Part shown: piece after piece, positions 44,080 to 51,493 of the stretch | How the letters are laid out: each line of letters begins with the position of its first letter | How positions within the stretch are numbered: the first letter of the stretch is position 1 | From: Algoriphagus aquimarinus | GTDB taxonomy: Bacteria > Bacteroidota > Bacteroidia > Cytophagales > Cyclobacteriaceae | NCBI RefSeq assembly: GCF_007997215.1 | Contig: NZ_VORW01000010.1 | Location: 62,001-126,000 of the forward strand | Reading direction: 5' to 3' | DNA length: 64,000 bases | Notes under the pieces: generated by a model | What the model was told of the DNA's origin: nothing | Databases searched by the model: none | What the model saw: only the letters and a program-made list of their open reading frames with translations | Position numbers and translations under genes: made by a program

Positions 44080-45068
44080 ATTACACCGGAAAAAAAGTCC
44101 TTGTTACTGGAGCAGGTGGCTTTATAGGAAGCCATTTAGCTGAAGAATTGGTTAAAGCAGGTGCTGAAGTTACAGCCTTGGTTCATTACAACTCCAATTC
44201 TAATACGAACAACCTTCGCTTTCTTCCTAAGGAAATACTCAGTCAGATAGAAATCATTTTTGGTGATATCCAGGATGGGTTTTTGATGAATACCATATCT
44301 AAAGGAAAAGAGATCGTATTTCACCTTGCTGCACTGATCGGAATTCCTTATTCATACGTAGCTCCCGCTGCTTATGTCTCTACCAACATTACAGGTACGC
44401 TAAACATGCTGGAAGCTGCAAGAAGCAATGGTGTTCAAAAGCTTTTGGTTACTTCAACTTCGGAGACTTATGGCACTGCCTTGTATGCACCTATTGACGA
44501 AAAACATCCTATGCAGGGGCAATCCCCTTATTCAGCTACGAAAATTGGAGCGGATAAGCTTGCAGAAAGTTATTTCTTGTCCTTCAACCTTCCAGTATGT
44601 GTTTTTAGACCTTTCAATACCTTTGGTCCAAGACAATCTACCCGTGCGGTTATTCCAACTATAGTTTCTCAGGTGCTTTCAGATTCCAATGAAATCCGAC
44701 TAGGCTCTCTGGACCCGGTGAGAGATATGCTTTATGTAAAAGATACAGCAAGAGGCTTTATGATGGCTGCGTTGGCTGATTCTACTATTGGCGAGGTAGT
44801 GAGTGTGGGTACAGGAAGAGGAGATACGATTGGAGAAATAGTAGCTATGGTTCAAAAGATTTGTGGTACAAACAAAGAAGTTATTGCCGAAAATCAACGA
44901 ATTAGACCTGAGAAAAGTGAAGTTATGAAATTGATTTGCGATTACTCTAAAGCTAAAACCCTATTTGATTGGGACCCGCAGTTCTCTTTGGAACAAGGAT
45001 TATCCGAAGTCGTTGAGTTTATGAAAAGCAATAAGCCAGATATAGATCCCTCCAAATACGCGATCTAA
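44076..45068 (+). CDS. legB: GDP/UDP-GlcNAc 4,6-dehydratase, extended SDR (LegB type)
   Basis: A 330-residue extended SDR. Cofactor motif LVTGAGGFIGSHLAEEL near 9-24, FHLAALIGIPYSYVAPAAYV near 83, catalytic TSTSETYG near 127 and YSATKIGADKLAESY near 155, RPFNTFGPRQSTRAVIPTIV near 178, and DMLYVKDTARGFMMA. This pattern is typical of LegB, which forms the 4-keto-6-deoxy intermediate that an aminotransferase (LegC) and an acetyltransferase (LegH) then convert. Neither of those two partners is seen in this block. It starts in an ATGA overlap with ptmE and is the last gene before a strong terminator. Confidence 0.85.
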   Translation: MNYTGKKVLVTGAGGFIGSHLAEELVKAGAEVTALVHYNSNSNTNNLRFLPKEILSQIEIIFGDIQDGFLMNTISKGKEIVFHLAALIGIPYSYVAPAAYVSTNITGTLNMLEAARSNGVQKLLVTSTSETYGTALYAPIDEKHPMQGQSPYSATKIGADKLAESYFLSFNLPVCVFRPFNTFGPRQSTRAVIPTIVSQVLSDSNEIRLGSLDPVRDMLYVKDTARGFMMAALADSTIGEVVSVGTGRGDTIGEIVAMVQKICGTNKEVIAENQRIRPEKSEVMKLICDYSKAKTLFDWDPQFSLEQGLSEVVEFMKSNKPDIDPSKYAI

Positions 45069-45090
45069 ACTTCTGAAAGTAAGTAATACA

Positions 45091-45119
45091 AAGCACTCCC
45101 TCGGGAGTGCTTTTTTTTT
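45091..45119 (+). terminator. Rho-independent terminator after legB-type gene
   Basis: GCACTCCC (45093-45100) pairs perfectly with GGGAGTGC (45103-45110) around a two-base loop (extended by flanking A/T pairs) and is followed by nine T. It begins 23 bases after the stop of the last nonulosonic acid gene. A strong, intrinsic end of the + strand cluster. Confidence 0.9.
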
Positions 45120-45160
45120 GATTTTAATTGCCACAGTGTTTAGCTCCTTTATAAATAAAT

Positions 45161-45262
45161 CGCGTCCTCTGCGGTTAAAAAAAGAAATATTTACCACAGA
45201 GGTCACAGAGAATAACACAGAGATTCACCGAGAATGAAAAGCCGCGCAGCGATACTCGTTAA
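45161..45262. repeat. A unit, copy 1
   Basis: Begins CGCGTCCTCTGCGGTTAAAA. Its 79-base core (45184-45262) starts GAAATATTTACCACAGAGG and ends GCAGCGATACTCGTTAA. The CACAGAG word is repeated inside it. Confidence 0.75.
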
Positions 45263-45415
45263 GGTTGTAACCTTTAATCCTTTAAACAAAAAACCATTAC
45301 TAAATGCCTCTCGATGTTTTCTTGGATTACACCCTTCTAAAATTAAACTGCGTCCTCTGCGTTCCCTCCGCGCCCTCTGCGGTTTAAAAAAACACTGCCC
45401 TCTGCGGTTAAAAAT

Positions 45416-45557
45416 GTTATACCAAGGGCTGAAAGCCCAAAATACCCTAGCCCAGCTCGCTAGGGCTGGGTTTTGAAAGGACGATAATTGCCCTGAAGCT
45501 CTGAAGGAGCGCAATAGAACTATCAACAACTTGAGTTCTGCTTATTTAAAATTAACT
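45416..45557. repeat. B unit, copy 1
   Basis: 142 bases. Contains the perfect hairpin GGGCTGAAAGCCC, an inverted CCCTAG...CTAGGG, and the words CCCTGAAGCTCTGAAGGAGC and CAACAACTTGAGTTCTGC. Copy 2 at 45977 is six bases shorter near the CTAGGG arm and otherwise nearly identical. Confidence 0.75.
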
Positions 45558-45679
45558 CGCGTCCTCTGCGTTCCCTCCGCGTCCTCTGCGGTTAAATAAA
45601 GAAATATTCACCTCAGTGGTCACAGAGAATAACACAGAGATTCACTTAGAATGAAAAGCCGCTCAGCGATACTGGTTAA
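45558..45679. repeat. A unit, copy 2
   Basis: Starts CGCGTCCTCTGCGTTCCCTC, with the 79-base core at 45601-45679 (GAAATATTCACCTCAGTGG ... ACTGGTTAA). It directly follows B copy 1. Confidence 0.75.
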
Positions 45680-45735
45680 TCTTTTAATCTTTAATTATTT
45701 AAGCAAAAACTAGTCTCGATCATTTAAAATTAAAC

Positions 45736-45857
45736 CGCCTCCTCTGCGTTCCCTTCGCGCCCTTTGTGGTTAAATAAAGAAATATTTACCACAGACGTCA
45801 CAGAGAATAACACAGAGATTCACTGAGAACGGAAAGCCGCGCAGCGATACTGGTTAA
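45736..45857. repeat. A unit, copy 3
   Basis: The 79-base core is at 45779-45857 (GAAATATTTACCACAGACG ... ACTGGTTAA). The core length is identical in all three copies, with scattered base changes and no gaps. Confidence 0.75.
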
Positions 45858-45976
45858 GGTTTTAACCTTTAAACAAAAAACCTTTATTGTGTACCTTTCG
45901 ATGTTGTTTTGAATCTCACCCACTTAAAATACACCGCGCCCTCTGCGTTCCCTCCGTGCCCTCTGCGGTTAAAAAA

Positions 45977-46112
45977 GTTATACAAAGGGCTGAAAGCCCA
46001 AAATACCCTAGCACAGCTCGCTAGGTTTTGAAAGGACGATAATTGCCCTGAAGCTCTGAAGGAGCGCAATAGAACTATCAACAACTTGAGTTCTGCTTAT
46101 TTAAAATTAACT
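45977..46112. repeat. B unit, copy 2
   Basis: 136 bases, same GGGCTGAAAGCCC hairpin and GAAGGAGC word as copy 1. It is followed by a fragment of the A unit start and an AACCGCGGTT palindrome (46135-46144) just before the convergent gene. Confidence 0.75.
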
Positions 46113-46154
46113 CGCGTCCTCTGCGGTTAAAAAAAACCGCGGTTAAATAAAAAC

Positions 46155-46523
46155 TTACCAAGGATTCTTCAAATCCTCAGCTTTGAATTGCTTATTCACT
46201 TCCTTATAAGCCGAGCCGACCGGTCTTTTGATCAGTAAAGGATCTGATTTGGTGAAAAGATTCGCCAAAAAGGCAATAGGAGTAAGGAACAAATAGAAAA
46301 TGGCGCCAAGCAAAATGTTTGGAACAATCATGCTCAACAGCTTGGTTAACTGAAACCAAACCCACTCGATCTTTTTGCTGATCCACTCAGATAGGATACT
46401 TAGGATACCTATTCCAAATGCTACGAATAGAATCCATTTTAAAGAGAAGATAAAGTATACTAAAATTAACCCAGTACAAATCACCAAAACCGTTTTGCTC
46501 GGATCACTTTTTAATGCTTTCAT
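46155..46523 (-). CDS. SxtJ-family membrane protein
   Basis: A 122-residue protein with three or so membrane segments: about residues 10-42, and LLSMIVPNILLGAIFYLFLT near 65 running into TPIAFLANLF. The ending KSDPLLIKRP...NPW is typical of SxtJ-family proteins. These are named after a saxitoxin-cluster gene next to a carbamoyltransferase and are regularly found beside carbamoyltransferases; their function is unknown. Here it is the last gene of a minus-strand operon with a carbamoyltransferase, 12 bases after the DUF5989 gene. A role as membrane partner of the carbamoylation system is inference. Confidence 0.75.
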   Translation of the reverse strand: MKALKSDPSKTVLVICTGLILVYFIFSLKWILFVAFGIGILSILSEWISKKIEWVWFQLTKLLSMIVPNILLGAIFYLFLTPIAFLANLFTKSDPLLIKRPVGSAYKEVNKQFKAEDLKNPW

Positions 46524-46535
46524 TAAGCTATTGAA

Positions 46536-46685
46536 TTAGAATAAGGTGTAGATAAAAGGTGCTAGTGCACTGCCTCCACCAAAAATGATTAGTACGCCCA
46601 ACAATAAAAGAATGAAAATTACCGGCGCTAGCCAGAACTTCTTTCTTTCCTTCATAAAGGCCCAAATGTCTTTTAGGAAATCCAT
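46536..46685 (-). CDS. DUF5989 family small membrane protein (SxtK-like)
   Basis: A 49-residue protein: MDFLKDIWAFMKERKKFWLA, one membrane helix rich in Ile/Leu (about residues 20-35), and the ending GSALAPFIYTLF. The basic RKKFW stretch before the helix and the SALAPFIYTLF tail are the hallmarks of DUF5989 proteins, which accompany SxtJ and carbamoyltransferase genes. The ATG is one base past the stop of the SGNH hydrolase gene on the same strand, so it is translated with it. Small size makes it easy to miss. Function unknown; probably inner membrane with the N-terminus inside. Confidence 0.8.
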   Translation of the reverse strand: MDFLKDIWAFMKERKKFWLAPVIFILLLLGVLIIFGGGSALAPFIYTLF

Positions 46686-46686
46686 C

Positions 46687-47844
46687 TTAATTTATAAAAT
46701 ATGTTTGTTGAATTGTCTTAGAAATTAAATCAGTGCTATAGGCAACCCCTCCCTTATTGAAGTGGCAATCATCGTAGAAGTAAGCATTGGTTTTTGGAAT
46801 CAAACTTTCCAAATCTAATAAGTTCACCGAATCTTTTGCTGCCAGATCAATGATAGACTGGTTCATTTCACCTAGCCTTCCTGCTAGCTCGTCTTCTGGA
46901 TATCTCTTATCTCCTATACCAACCATCCAGTGGGAGTTGGAAAGGTTGTTTTCCTCCTGACTGTCCCAAGTGAATGTCTGGGTCAAAAGTAATAAGTCTA
47001 TGTTTTGACTTTTACAGATTCCTATAAAACTTTGAGTATTTCTTTCATAAATAGAAATATCAAACTCAGGTAAGGAGGATTCCAGAGGTAAGCTCTGAAC
47101 TTCCTTTACTTTGTCCTTGTAGTTGGTAGACAGGAAGATAGCTTTCCTTGCGCTTTCCTCTTCAGGATTCATCACATTGATAAGCCTTCGAATCAGTTGG
47201 AAATTGCTGAGGAAAAACTTCAAATCCACTTTCCAATTTCGTTCTACCTCTGTTGACTTAACAGGGTAATGCAGGTAATCATACCCGGCAGCTAGTCTGT
47301 TGAGATCATTGATTCCCGGGAAGAGAATAATCAAATCCGGCGTTAAATGCACCAGTCTATGACCTAGCATGGCCAAGTGATCCGGACTCGCATCACCGGA
47401 TTTTCCGGCATTGTATACTTTGATCGTTTTAGTCGGATTCTCTGCCTGCAGTTTCTCTTGAATCTGCCTTTCAAAACCAAGCTTATCGTCAATAAATAGA
47501 TTTTCCGTAGTACTTCCGCCTACTAAAAAGATCCTGTATTCATTACTTGGCTTTGGAGAAATCAAAGAGTCTCCTCTAAAGCCCATGTTATTAGTAGTGA
47601 ACGTAGTGGAGGAATCCATCAAAGGTAAATCGGACTCAATTTCAAACGTATAGGATACTTTTTTCGAAAATTGAGATTCTATATACTGATTGTTGAGGGG
47701 GGCTGCGTTTTTATACTTCGCAAAAGGATCTGCCACCGGAGCTACTTTCCAAAGGATAATTTCCACCACCACCAACATGATTACTATCATGGGTATCGTG
47801 ATCGTAAAGAAAGATTTGATATCGCTTTTAGAAATCAAGCCCAT
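46687..47844 (-). CDS. Membrane-anchored SGNH/GDSL hydrolase-like protein
   Basis: A 385-residue protein with one N-terminal membrane helix (about residues 12-34) and an outer SGNH domain. Block I is FLVGGSTTENLFIDDKLGFE near 105 (catalytic Ser in GGST), block III is PGINDLNRLA near 173 (Asn), and block V is FYDDCHFNKGG near 357 (Asp and His). Such enzymes act as esterases or acyltransferases on sugars at the outer face of the inner membrane. Next to a carbamoyltransferase it may handle ester groups on the same glycan. It lies two bases from the carbamoyltransferase stop. Confidence 0.83.
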   Translation of the reverse strand: MGLISKSDIKSFFTITIPMIVIMLVVVEIILWKVAPVADPFAKYKNAAPLNNQYIESQFSKKVSYTFEIESDLPLMDSSTTFTTNNMGFRGDSLISPKPSNEYRIFLVGGSTTENLFIDDKLGFERQIQEKLQAENPTKTIKVYNAGKSGDASPDHLAMLGHRLVHLTPDLIILFPGINDLNRLAAGYDYLHYPVKSTEVERNWKVDLKFFLSNFQLIRRLINVMNPEEESARKAIFLSTNYKDKVKEVQSLPLESSLPEFDISIYERNTQSFIGICKSQNIDLLLLTQTFTWDSQEENNLSNSHWMVGIGDKRYPEDELAGRLGEMNQSIIDLAAKDSVNLLDLESLIPKTNAYFYDDCHFNKGGVAYSTDLISKTIQQTYFIN

Positions 47845-47846
47845 GA

Positions 47847-49724
47847 TTAATCCTTTTTAAACTCTACCATCCACTTATCCTTGTTTTCCCAATCAGGCTG
47901 TTCCTGCTTGAAAAACACATATTCATTGATCACCAACACATCCATTTCCGTGCTCATAAAGCAACGGTAAGCATCATGCGGTGTACAAACTATAGGTTCA
48001 CCTCTCACATTGAAGCTTGTATTGACTACAAGTCCATAAGAAGTCTGACGTTGGAATTCCTTAATCAAATGATAGTACCTAGGGTTGGTGTTCTCATGTA
48101 CTGTTTGGATTCTTGCAGAAAAGTCGAGATGCGTAACGGATTGTATATCACTTCGTTCTTTATATAATCTCTCCCAAAGGCCCATGTTGTTATAGTCAGC
48201 AGGAAGTTCTTTTCTCCTGGATTCCTTCACTGGTGCTACGAGTAGCATATATGGAGAAGGTTCATCCAGATCAAAATAGGTAGACACTTCTTCTGCAAGT
48301 ACAGAAGGAGCAAATGGTCTAAAGCCTTCTCTATATTTGATTTTTAAGTTCAGCTTCTTCTGCATCTCTGGGTTTCTTGCGTCTCCCAAAATACTTCTGT
48401 TGCCAAGGGCTCTAGGCCCAAATTCCATTCTACCTTGAAACCAACCTACAACCTTACCCTCTGACAGCTCTTTAGCCACCACGGGATACATGTTTGCAAG
48501 ATCCTCGTACTTCGTGTAGTTGCCTTTCACCTTACGGCTCATCAACTCAATTTCCTTGCTGGAATAGGAGGGACCTAAGTAAGAACCAAACATAGAGTCT
48601 GGCTGATCTGCCTTTATCCTTTCCTGTCCAAAGAAGATATAATTTGCTGCCAATGCAGCTCCTAAAGCTCCACCTGCATCACCTGCTGCTGGCTGTATGT
48701 ATATATTTTTAAAAATTCCGGATTTTTGAAGTTTTCCATTTGCCACACAGTTAAGTGCAACACCACCAGCCATCACCAAATTATCTGAATTGGTTAGCCT
48801 TTTGGCTTCCATTGCCATTTTAAGGACAATATCTTCAGTTACTCTTTGTATCGCCAAAGCTAAGTTGCAGTGAATTTGTTCTAATTCACCTTCTTCGCCT
48901 CTACGCTCAATTCCAAATAATTCCTTCCACTTATTGTCATGGACCATTCTCAGGCCTGTGGCATAGTTGAAATAACTTTGATCTAACCAGATAGAGCCAT
49001 CTGGGTAAATTTCAATCAGGTTTTCCTTGATTAGTTTTTCAAACCTGGCAGTTTCATCAGACTCAGGATTTCCGTAAGGAGCCAAACCCATCAATTTATA
49101 CTCTCCGGAGTTTACAGTGAAACCTAAGAAATAGGTAAATGCACTATATAGCAGACCTACTGAATGCGGGAAGTTCAACTCCCTCAGTACTTCAATTGAA
49201 GCACCTTTTCCATGTCCAATTATAGCTGTGCTCCATTCACCCACACCATCGATAGTCAAGATAGCAGCATCTTCAAAAGGAGAAGGATAATATGCACTTG
49301 CCGCATGGGATAAGTGATGCTCTGGAAAAAGCATCTTCAAGTCCTTTGACTTGTAATCCTCTACCTCAGCTAAACCTTCTCGAATCAATTTTTTCAAGAA
49401 CATCTTTTCATTTAACCAAACAGGCATGGCCTTGGCAAAAGAAATGAAACCCTTTGGTGAAAACTTATAATAAGTCTCAAGTAGCCTCTCAAATTTTAAA
49501 AGGGGCTTATCATAAAATACTACTGCGTCTAATTCATCAATAGAAAAACCTGCCTCCTCTAAGCAATATTTAATTGCATTTACCGGAAAATCAGGGGTGT
49601 GCTTATCTCTGGTGAAACGCTCTTCCTGGGCTGCAGCAATGATTTTTCCATTTTCGCAAATGGCTGCCGCAGAATCATGGTAAAACGCAGCTATGCCAAG
49701 GATTTTTATAGACTTATTTTGCAT
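47847..49724 (-). CDS. Carbamoyltransferase, NodU/CmcH/TobZ family
   Basis: A 625-residue O-carbamoyltransferase. The N-terminal Kae1-like domain has LGIAAFYHDSAAAICENGKI near 9, EERFTRDKHTPDFPVNAI, HHLSHAASAYYPSPFEDAAI near 136 and TIDGVGEWST, and MAGGVALNCVANGKL near 318. The C-terminal YrdC-like carbamoyl-adenylate domain includes GWFQGRMEFGPRALGNRSIL near 428 and YREGFRPFAPSVL. These enzymes transfer carbamoyl from carbamoyl phosphate via carbamoyl-AMP, here probably to a sugar hydroxyl of the surface glycan. Neighbours are an SGNH hydrolase, DUF5989 and SxtJ-type genes downstream and sugar-nucleotide genes upstream. Confidence 0.93.
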   Translation of the reverse strand: MQNKSIKILGIAAFYHDSAAAICENGKIIAAAQEERFTRDKHTPDFPVNAIKYCLEEAGFSIDELDAVVFYDKPLLKFERLLETYYKFSPKGFISFAKAMPVWLNEKMFLKKLIREGLAEVEDYKSKDLKMLFPEHHLSHAASAYYPSPFEDAAILTIDGVGEWSTAIIGHGKGASIEVLRELNFPHSVGLLYSAFTYFLGFTVNSGEYKLMGLAPYGNPESDETARFEKLIKENLIEIYPDGSIWLDQSYFNYATGLRMVHDNKWKELFGIERRGEEGELEQIHCNLALAIQRVTEDIVLKMAMEAKRLTNSDNLVMAGGVALNCVANGKLQKSGIFKNIYIQPAAGDAGGALGAALAANYIFFGQERIKADQPDSMFGSYLGPSYSSKEIELMSRKVKGNYTKYEDLANMYPVVAKELSEGKVVGWFQGRMEFGPRALGNRSILGDARNPEMQKKLNLKIKYREGFRPFAPSVLAEEVSTYFDLDEPSPYMLLVAPVKESRRKELPADYNNMGLWERLYKERSDIQSVTHLDFSARIQTVHENTNPRYYHLIKEFQRQTSYGLVVNTSFNVRGEPIVCTPHDAYRCFMSTEMDVLVINEYVFFKQEQPDWENKDKWMVEFKKD

Positions 49725-49746
49725 GTAGTATTCTAGGTGATAGTAA

Positions 49747-50421
49747 TCAGGATTGTTGACTATTCATTTGCGCCAATTGCTCTACGGTATCTACAGTAAA
49801 CCACTTGTCAGGGAATATAGATGAGCAGTACAATTCATTCTTCTCAATTAAATTCTCCCAAACTTCTCCGAAATCCTCCAAAGGGGACATCATTTGGTTT
49901 ATCTTATAAGGGTTCAGGATTTGTATCCCTGAGCAATACGATTCTGCAGGATCATTTCTATCCAGTTTGATTACACAATTTTCTTGATGGTGGATAAAAT
50001 CTCCCACAAGTCCATTCACTGGAAGAACGGGAACTACCATACAGGCAGGACTCCCAAGTCTTATGTATTCTTCTAAAATTAAATCAATAGTAAGATCAGT
50101 CACGTTATCTGAGGTCAGTACCAAAACTGGCTCATTTAGGCTTGCCATCAGGGTGTTGAATATCCACCATGAATTGCCTTTGCCCTCGGTATTGAAAACA
50201 GAGTCAACCCCAAGCTCTATGACATGTTTGGCAAGTTCCGCGCCTTTATAACCCACTGTAATATGTAGGTTGGGAACATGCGGAACCAGTTTTTTGATGC
50301 CATTGGCAATCAGGGTAGAACCCCATAACGGAGCCATTGGCTTTGGAATCGTATTGGTAAGAGGTGCCATACGAGTACCTCTGCCCGCAGCCATGATTAA
50401 TGCGTGATTAATCTTATTCAT
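49747..50421 (-). CDS. Sugar-phosphate nucleotidyltransferase (NTP_transferase family)
   Basis: A 224-residue nucleotidyltransferase with N-terminal ALIMAAGRGTRMAPLTNTIP and KPMAPLWGSTLI, the GxGTR nucleotide-binding loop and conserved KP lysine. Further on are VLVLTSDNVTDLTI near 97 and KWFTVDTVEQLAQM near the C-terminus. It is shorter than RmlA and closer in size to LicC/HddC-like or mannose-1-phosphate guanylyltransferase-like enzymes. It is four bases downstream of an SDR gene and precedes the carbamoyltransferase. It probably activates a sugar-1-phosphate for the carbamoylated unit; nucleotide and sugar are not determined. Confidence 0.85.
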   Translation of the reverse strand: MNKINHALIMAAGRGTRMAPLTNTIPKPMAPLWGSTLIANGIKKLVPHVPNLHITVGYKGAELAKHVIELGVDSVFNTEGKGNSWWIFNTLMASLNEPVLVLTSDNVTDLTIDLILEEYIRLGSPACMVVPVLPVNGLVGDFIHHQENCVIKLDRNDPAESYCSGIQILNPYKINQMMSPLEDFGEVWENLIEKNELYCSSIFPDKWFTVDTVEQLAQMNSQQS

Positions 50422-50424
50422 GGT

Positions 50425-51375
50425 TTATTGCTCCTCAATAGGTGGATTGTTGATGATAGACAAAATCTCTTCACGAGTCAGTTTATCAGTGTTTGCTGAT
50501 GAAAGTCCAAAAGATACAGGGTTCTTCACTTTGTCATTGAAAGAAATAAGGTAATGCTTTATACCATCAAATTCTAATTCTTCTGTATAGGCCAATTCTA
50601 GGTCGCCAATTAGAAACTCATCGTCTCTCTCTCCTGGTCTGCCTTCTATTTTCTCCCATTTACCTCCTTTTTCCTCAATCCATGTTTGAAGAATGTCCTG
50701 CATTTGGGCAGCTTTCATATATCTGGAAAGTACCTTTCCTCGCGCTAAATCTATGTTGTCCATCGCTGTAACAACCAAGTTAACAGCTTCATCTACTGAA
50801 AAGAAAAATCTTCTCATTTCTGGACCAGTAGTTCCAATCATGCCGGTCTCTTCCAACATTTTTTTCCAGATAGTCAAAACTGATCCTGTAGACCAGGCTA
50901 CGTTTCCGTATCGTACTGCGGTGAATTTAGTAGCTGATTTCCCATCCATTGCGCAGAAAATACGCTCCATCACACTTTTTGACATACCGTAAATATTCCT
51001 TACAGGCGGAGCTGCCTTATCAGTGGAAATACCAATTACTGTAGGAATCTCTCTTTCTACAGCCACTCTAGCTACGTTTTGCGAACCTAAAATATTCACA
51101 TCCACGCACTCCATAGGATACTTCTCTGCCAAATCCACAAACTTAGTAGCCGCAGCATGAATCACTATGTCTGGTTTGAATTCCACAAATACATCTCTTA
51201 CGGACTCTATATTACTGATGTCCAGTGGTGCTACCTGGCATCCAGTATACTTTGAAGCAAAAAGATTTTGTTTGTTGTTTCTACCGGTTAAAATAATTCG
51301 GTACTCATTTTTAAGCTTTAAAGCGAGGTTTCTGCCTAAAAATCCGGTTCCCCCGGTAATCAAAATTGTCTTCAT
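50425..51375 (-). CDS. Polysaccharide-biosynthesis SDR, UDP-GlcNAc 4,6-dehydratase/epimerase-like (CapD/PseB type)
   Basis: A 316-residue extended SDR of the Polysacc_synt_2 group. Cofactor motif ILITGGTGFLGRNLALKLKN near 4, VIHAAATKFVDLAEKYPMEC near 71, GISTDKAAPPVRNIYGMSKS near 112 (STDK region and YxxxK), and RYGNVAWSTGSVLTIWKKML near 155. Relatives dehydrate UDP-GlcNAc at C4/C6 or epimerise it. First gene of the minus-strand carbamoyltransferase operon, with a TAGATTTG promoter box 30 bases upstream. Which activity it has cannot be decided here. Confidence 0.85.
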   Translation of the reverse strand: MKTILITGGTGFLGRNLALKLKNEYRIILTGRNNKQNLFASKYTGCQVAPLDISNIESVRDVFVEFKPDIVIHAAATKFVDLAEKYPMECVDVNILGSQNVARVAVEREIPTVIGISTDKAAPPVRNIYGMSKSVMERIFCAMDGKSATKFTAVRYGNVAWSTGSVLTIWKKMLEETGMIGTTGPEMRRFFFSVDEAVNLVVTAMDNIDLARGKVLSRYMKAAQMQDILQTWIEEKGGKWEKIEGRPGERDDEFLIGDLELAYTEELEFDGIKHYLISFNDKVKNPVSFGLSSANTDKLTREEILSIINNPPIEEQ

Positions 51376-51404
51376 CCTGTAAATTAAATTGAATTTTACG
51401 TCCG

Positions 51405-51412
51405 CAAATCTA
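51405..51412 (-). promoter_or_regulatory. -7 box of a Bacteroidota-type promoter for the carbamoyltransferase operon
   Basis: On the minus strand TAGATTTG matches TAnnTTTG exactly and lies 30 bases before the start codon at 51375, which fits a short leader. No good TTTG box is found at the usual distance upstream, so confidence is moderate. Confidence 0.45.
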
Positions 51413-51493
51413 AGTAATCATTATTTGTTTCCATTTTTTTCTCACAAATAATACCAATTGTAGTTAATGATTTTTTGAACTTTCTTTGAATCC

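Larger units (their letters stand above)
45121..46154. repeat. Non-coding block of degenerate direct repeats
   Basis: About 1.03 kb between the terminator and the convergent SxtJ-type gene has no credible gene. It is built from an A unit (three full copies and a fragment) and a B unit (two copies), with intervening stretches rich in CCTCTGCGGTTAAA-like and CGTTCCCTCCGCG-like words. The order is A1 - spacer - B1 - A2 - A3 - spacer - B2 - partial A, so a ~560-595-base segment appears to have been duplicated. Short frames across it only translate the repeat. Confidence 0.8.

Noticed and set aside
45203-45529. A 108-codon minus-strand frame, with shorter ones at 45234-45476 (+) and 45884-46084 (-)
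   Set aside because: They only translate the A/B repeat units, reproduce the same peptide in both copies of the repeat, and lack any protein-like features.
45121-46154. Possible CRISPR array or transposable element in the repeat block
   Set aside because: Units are long and unevenly spaced, with no constant short repeat/unique spacer pattern, no transposase and no clear terminal inverted repeats.
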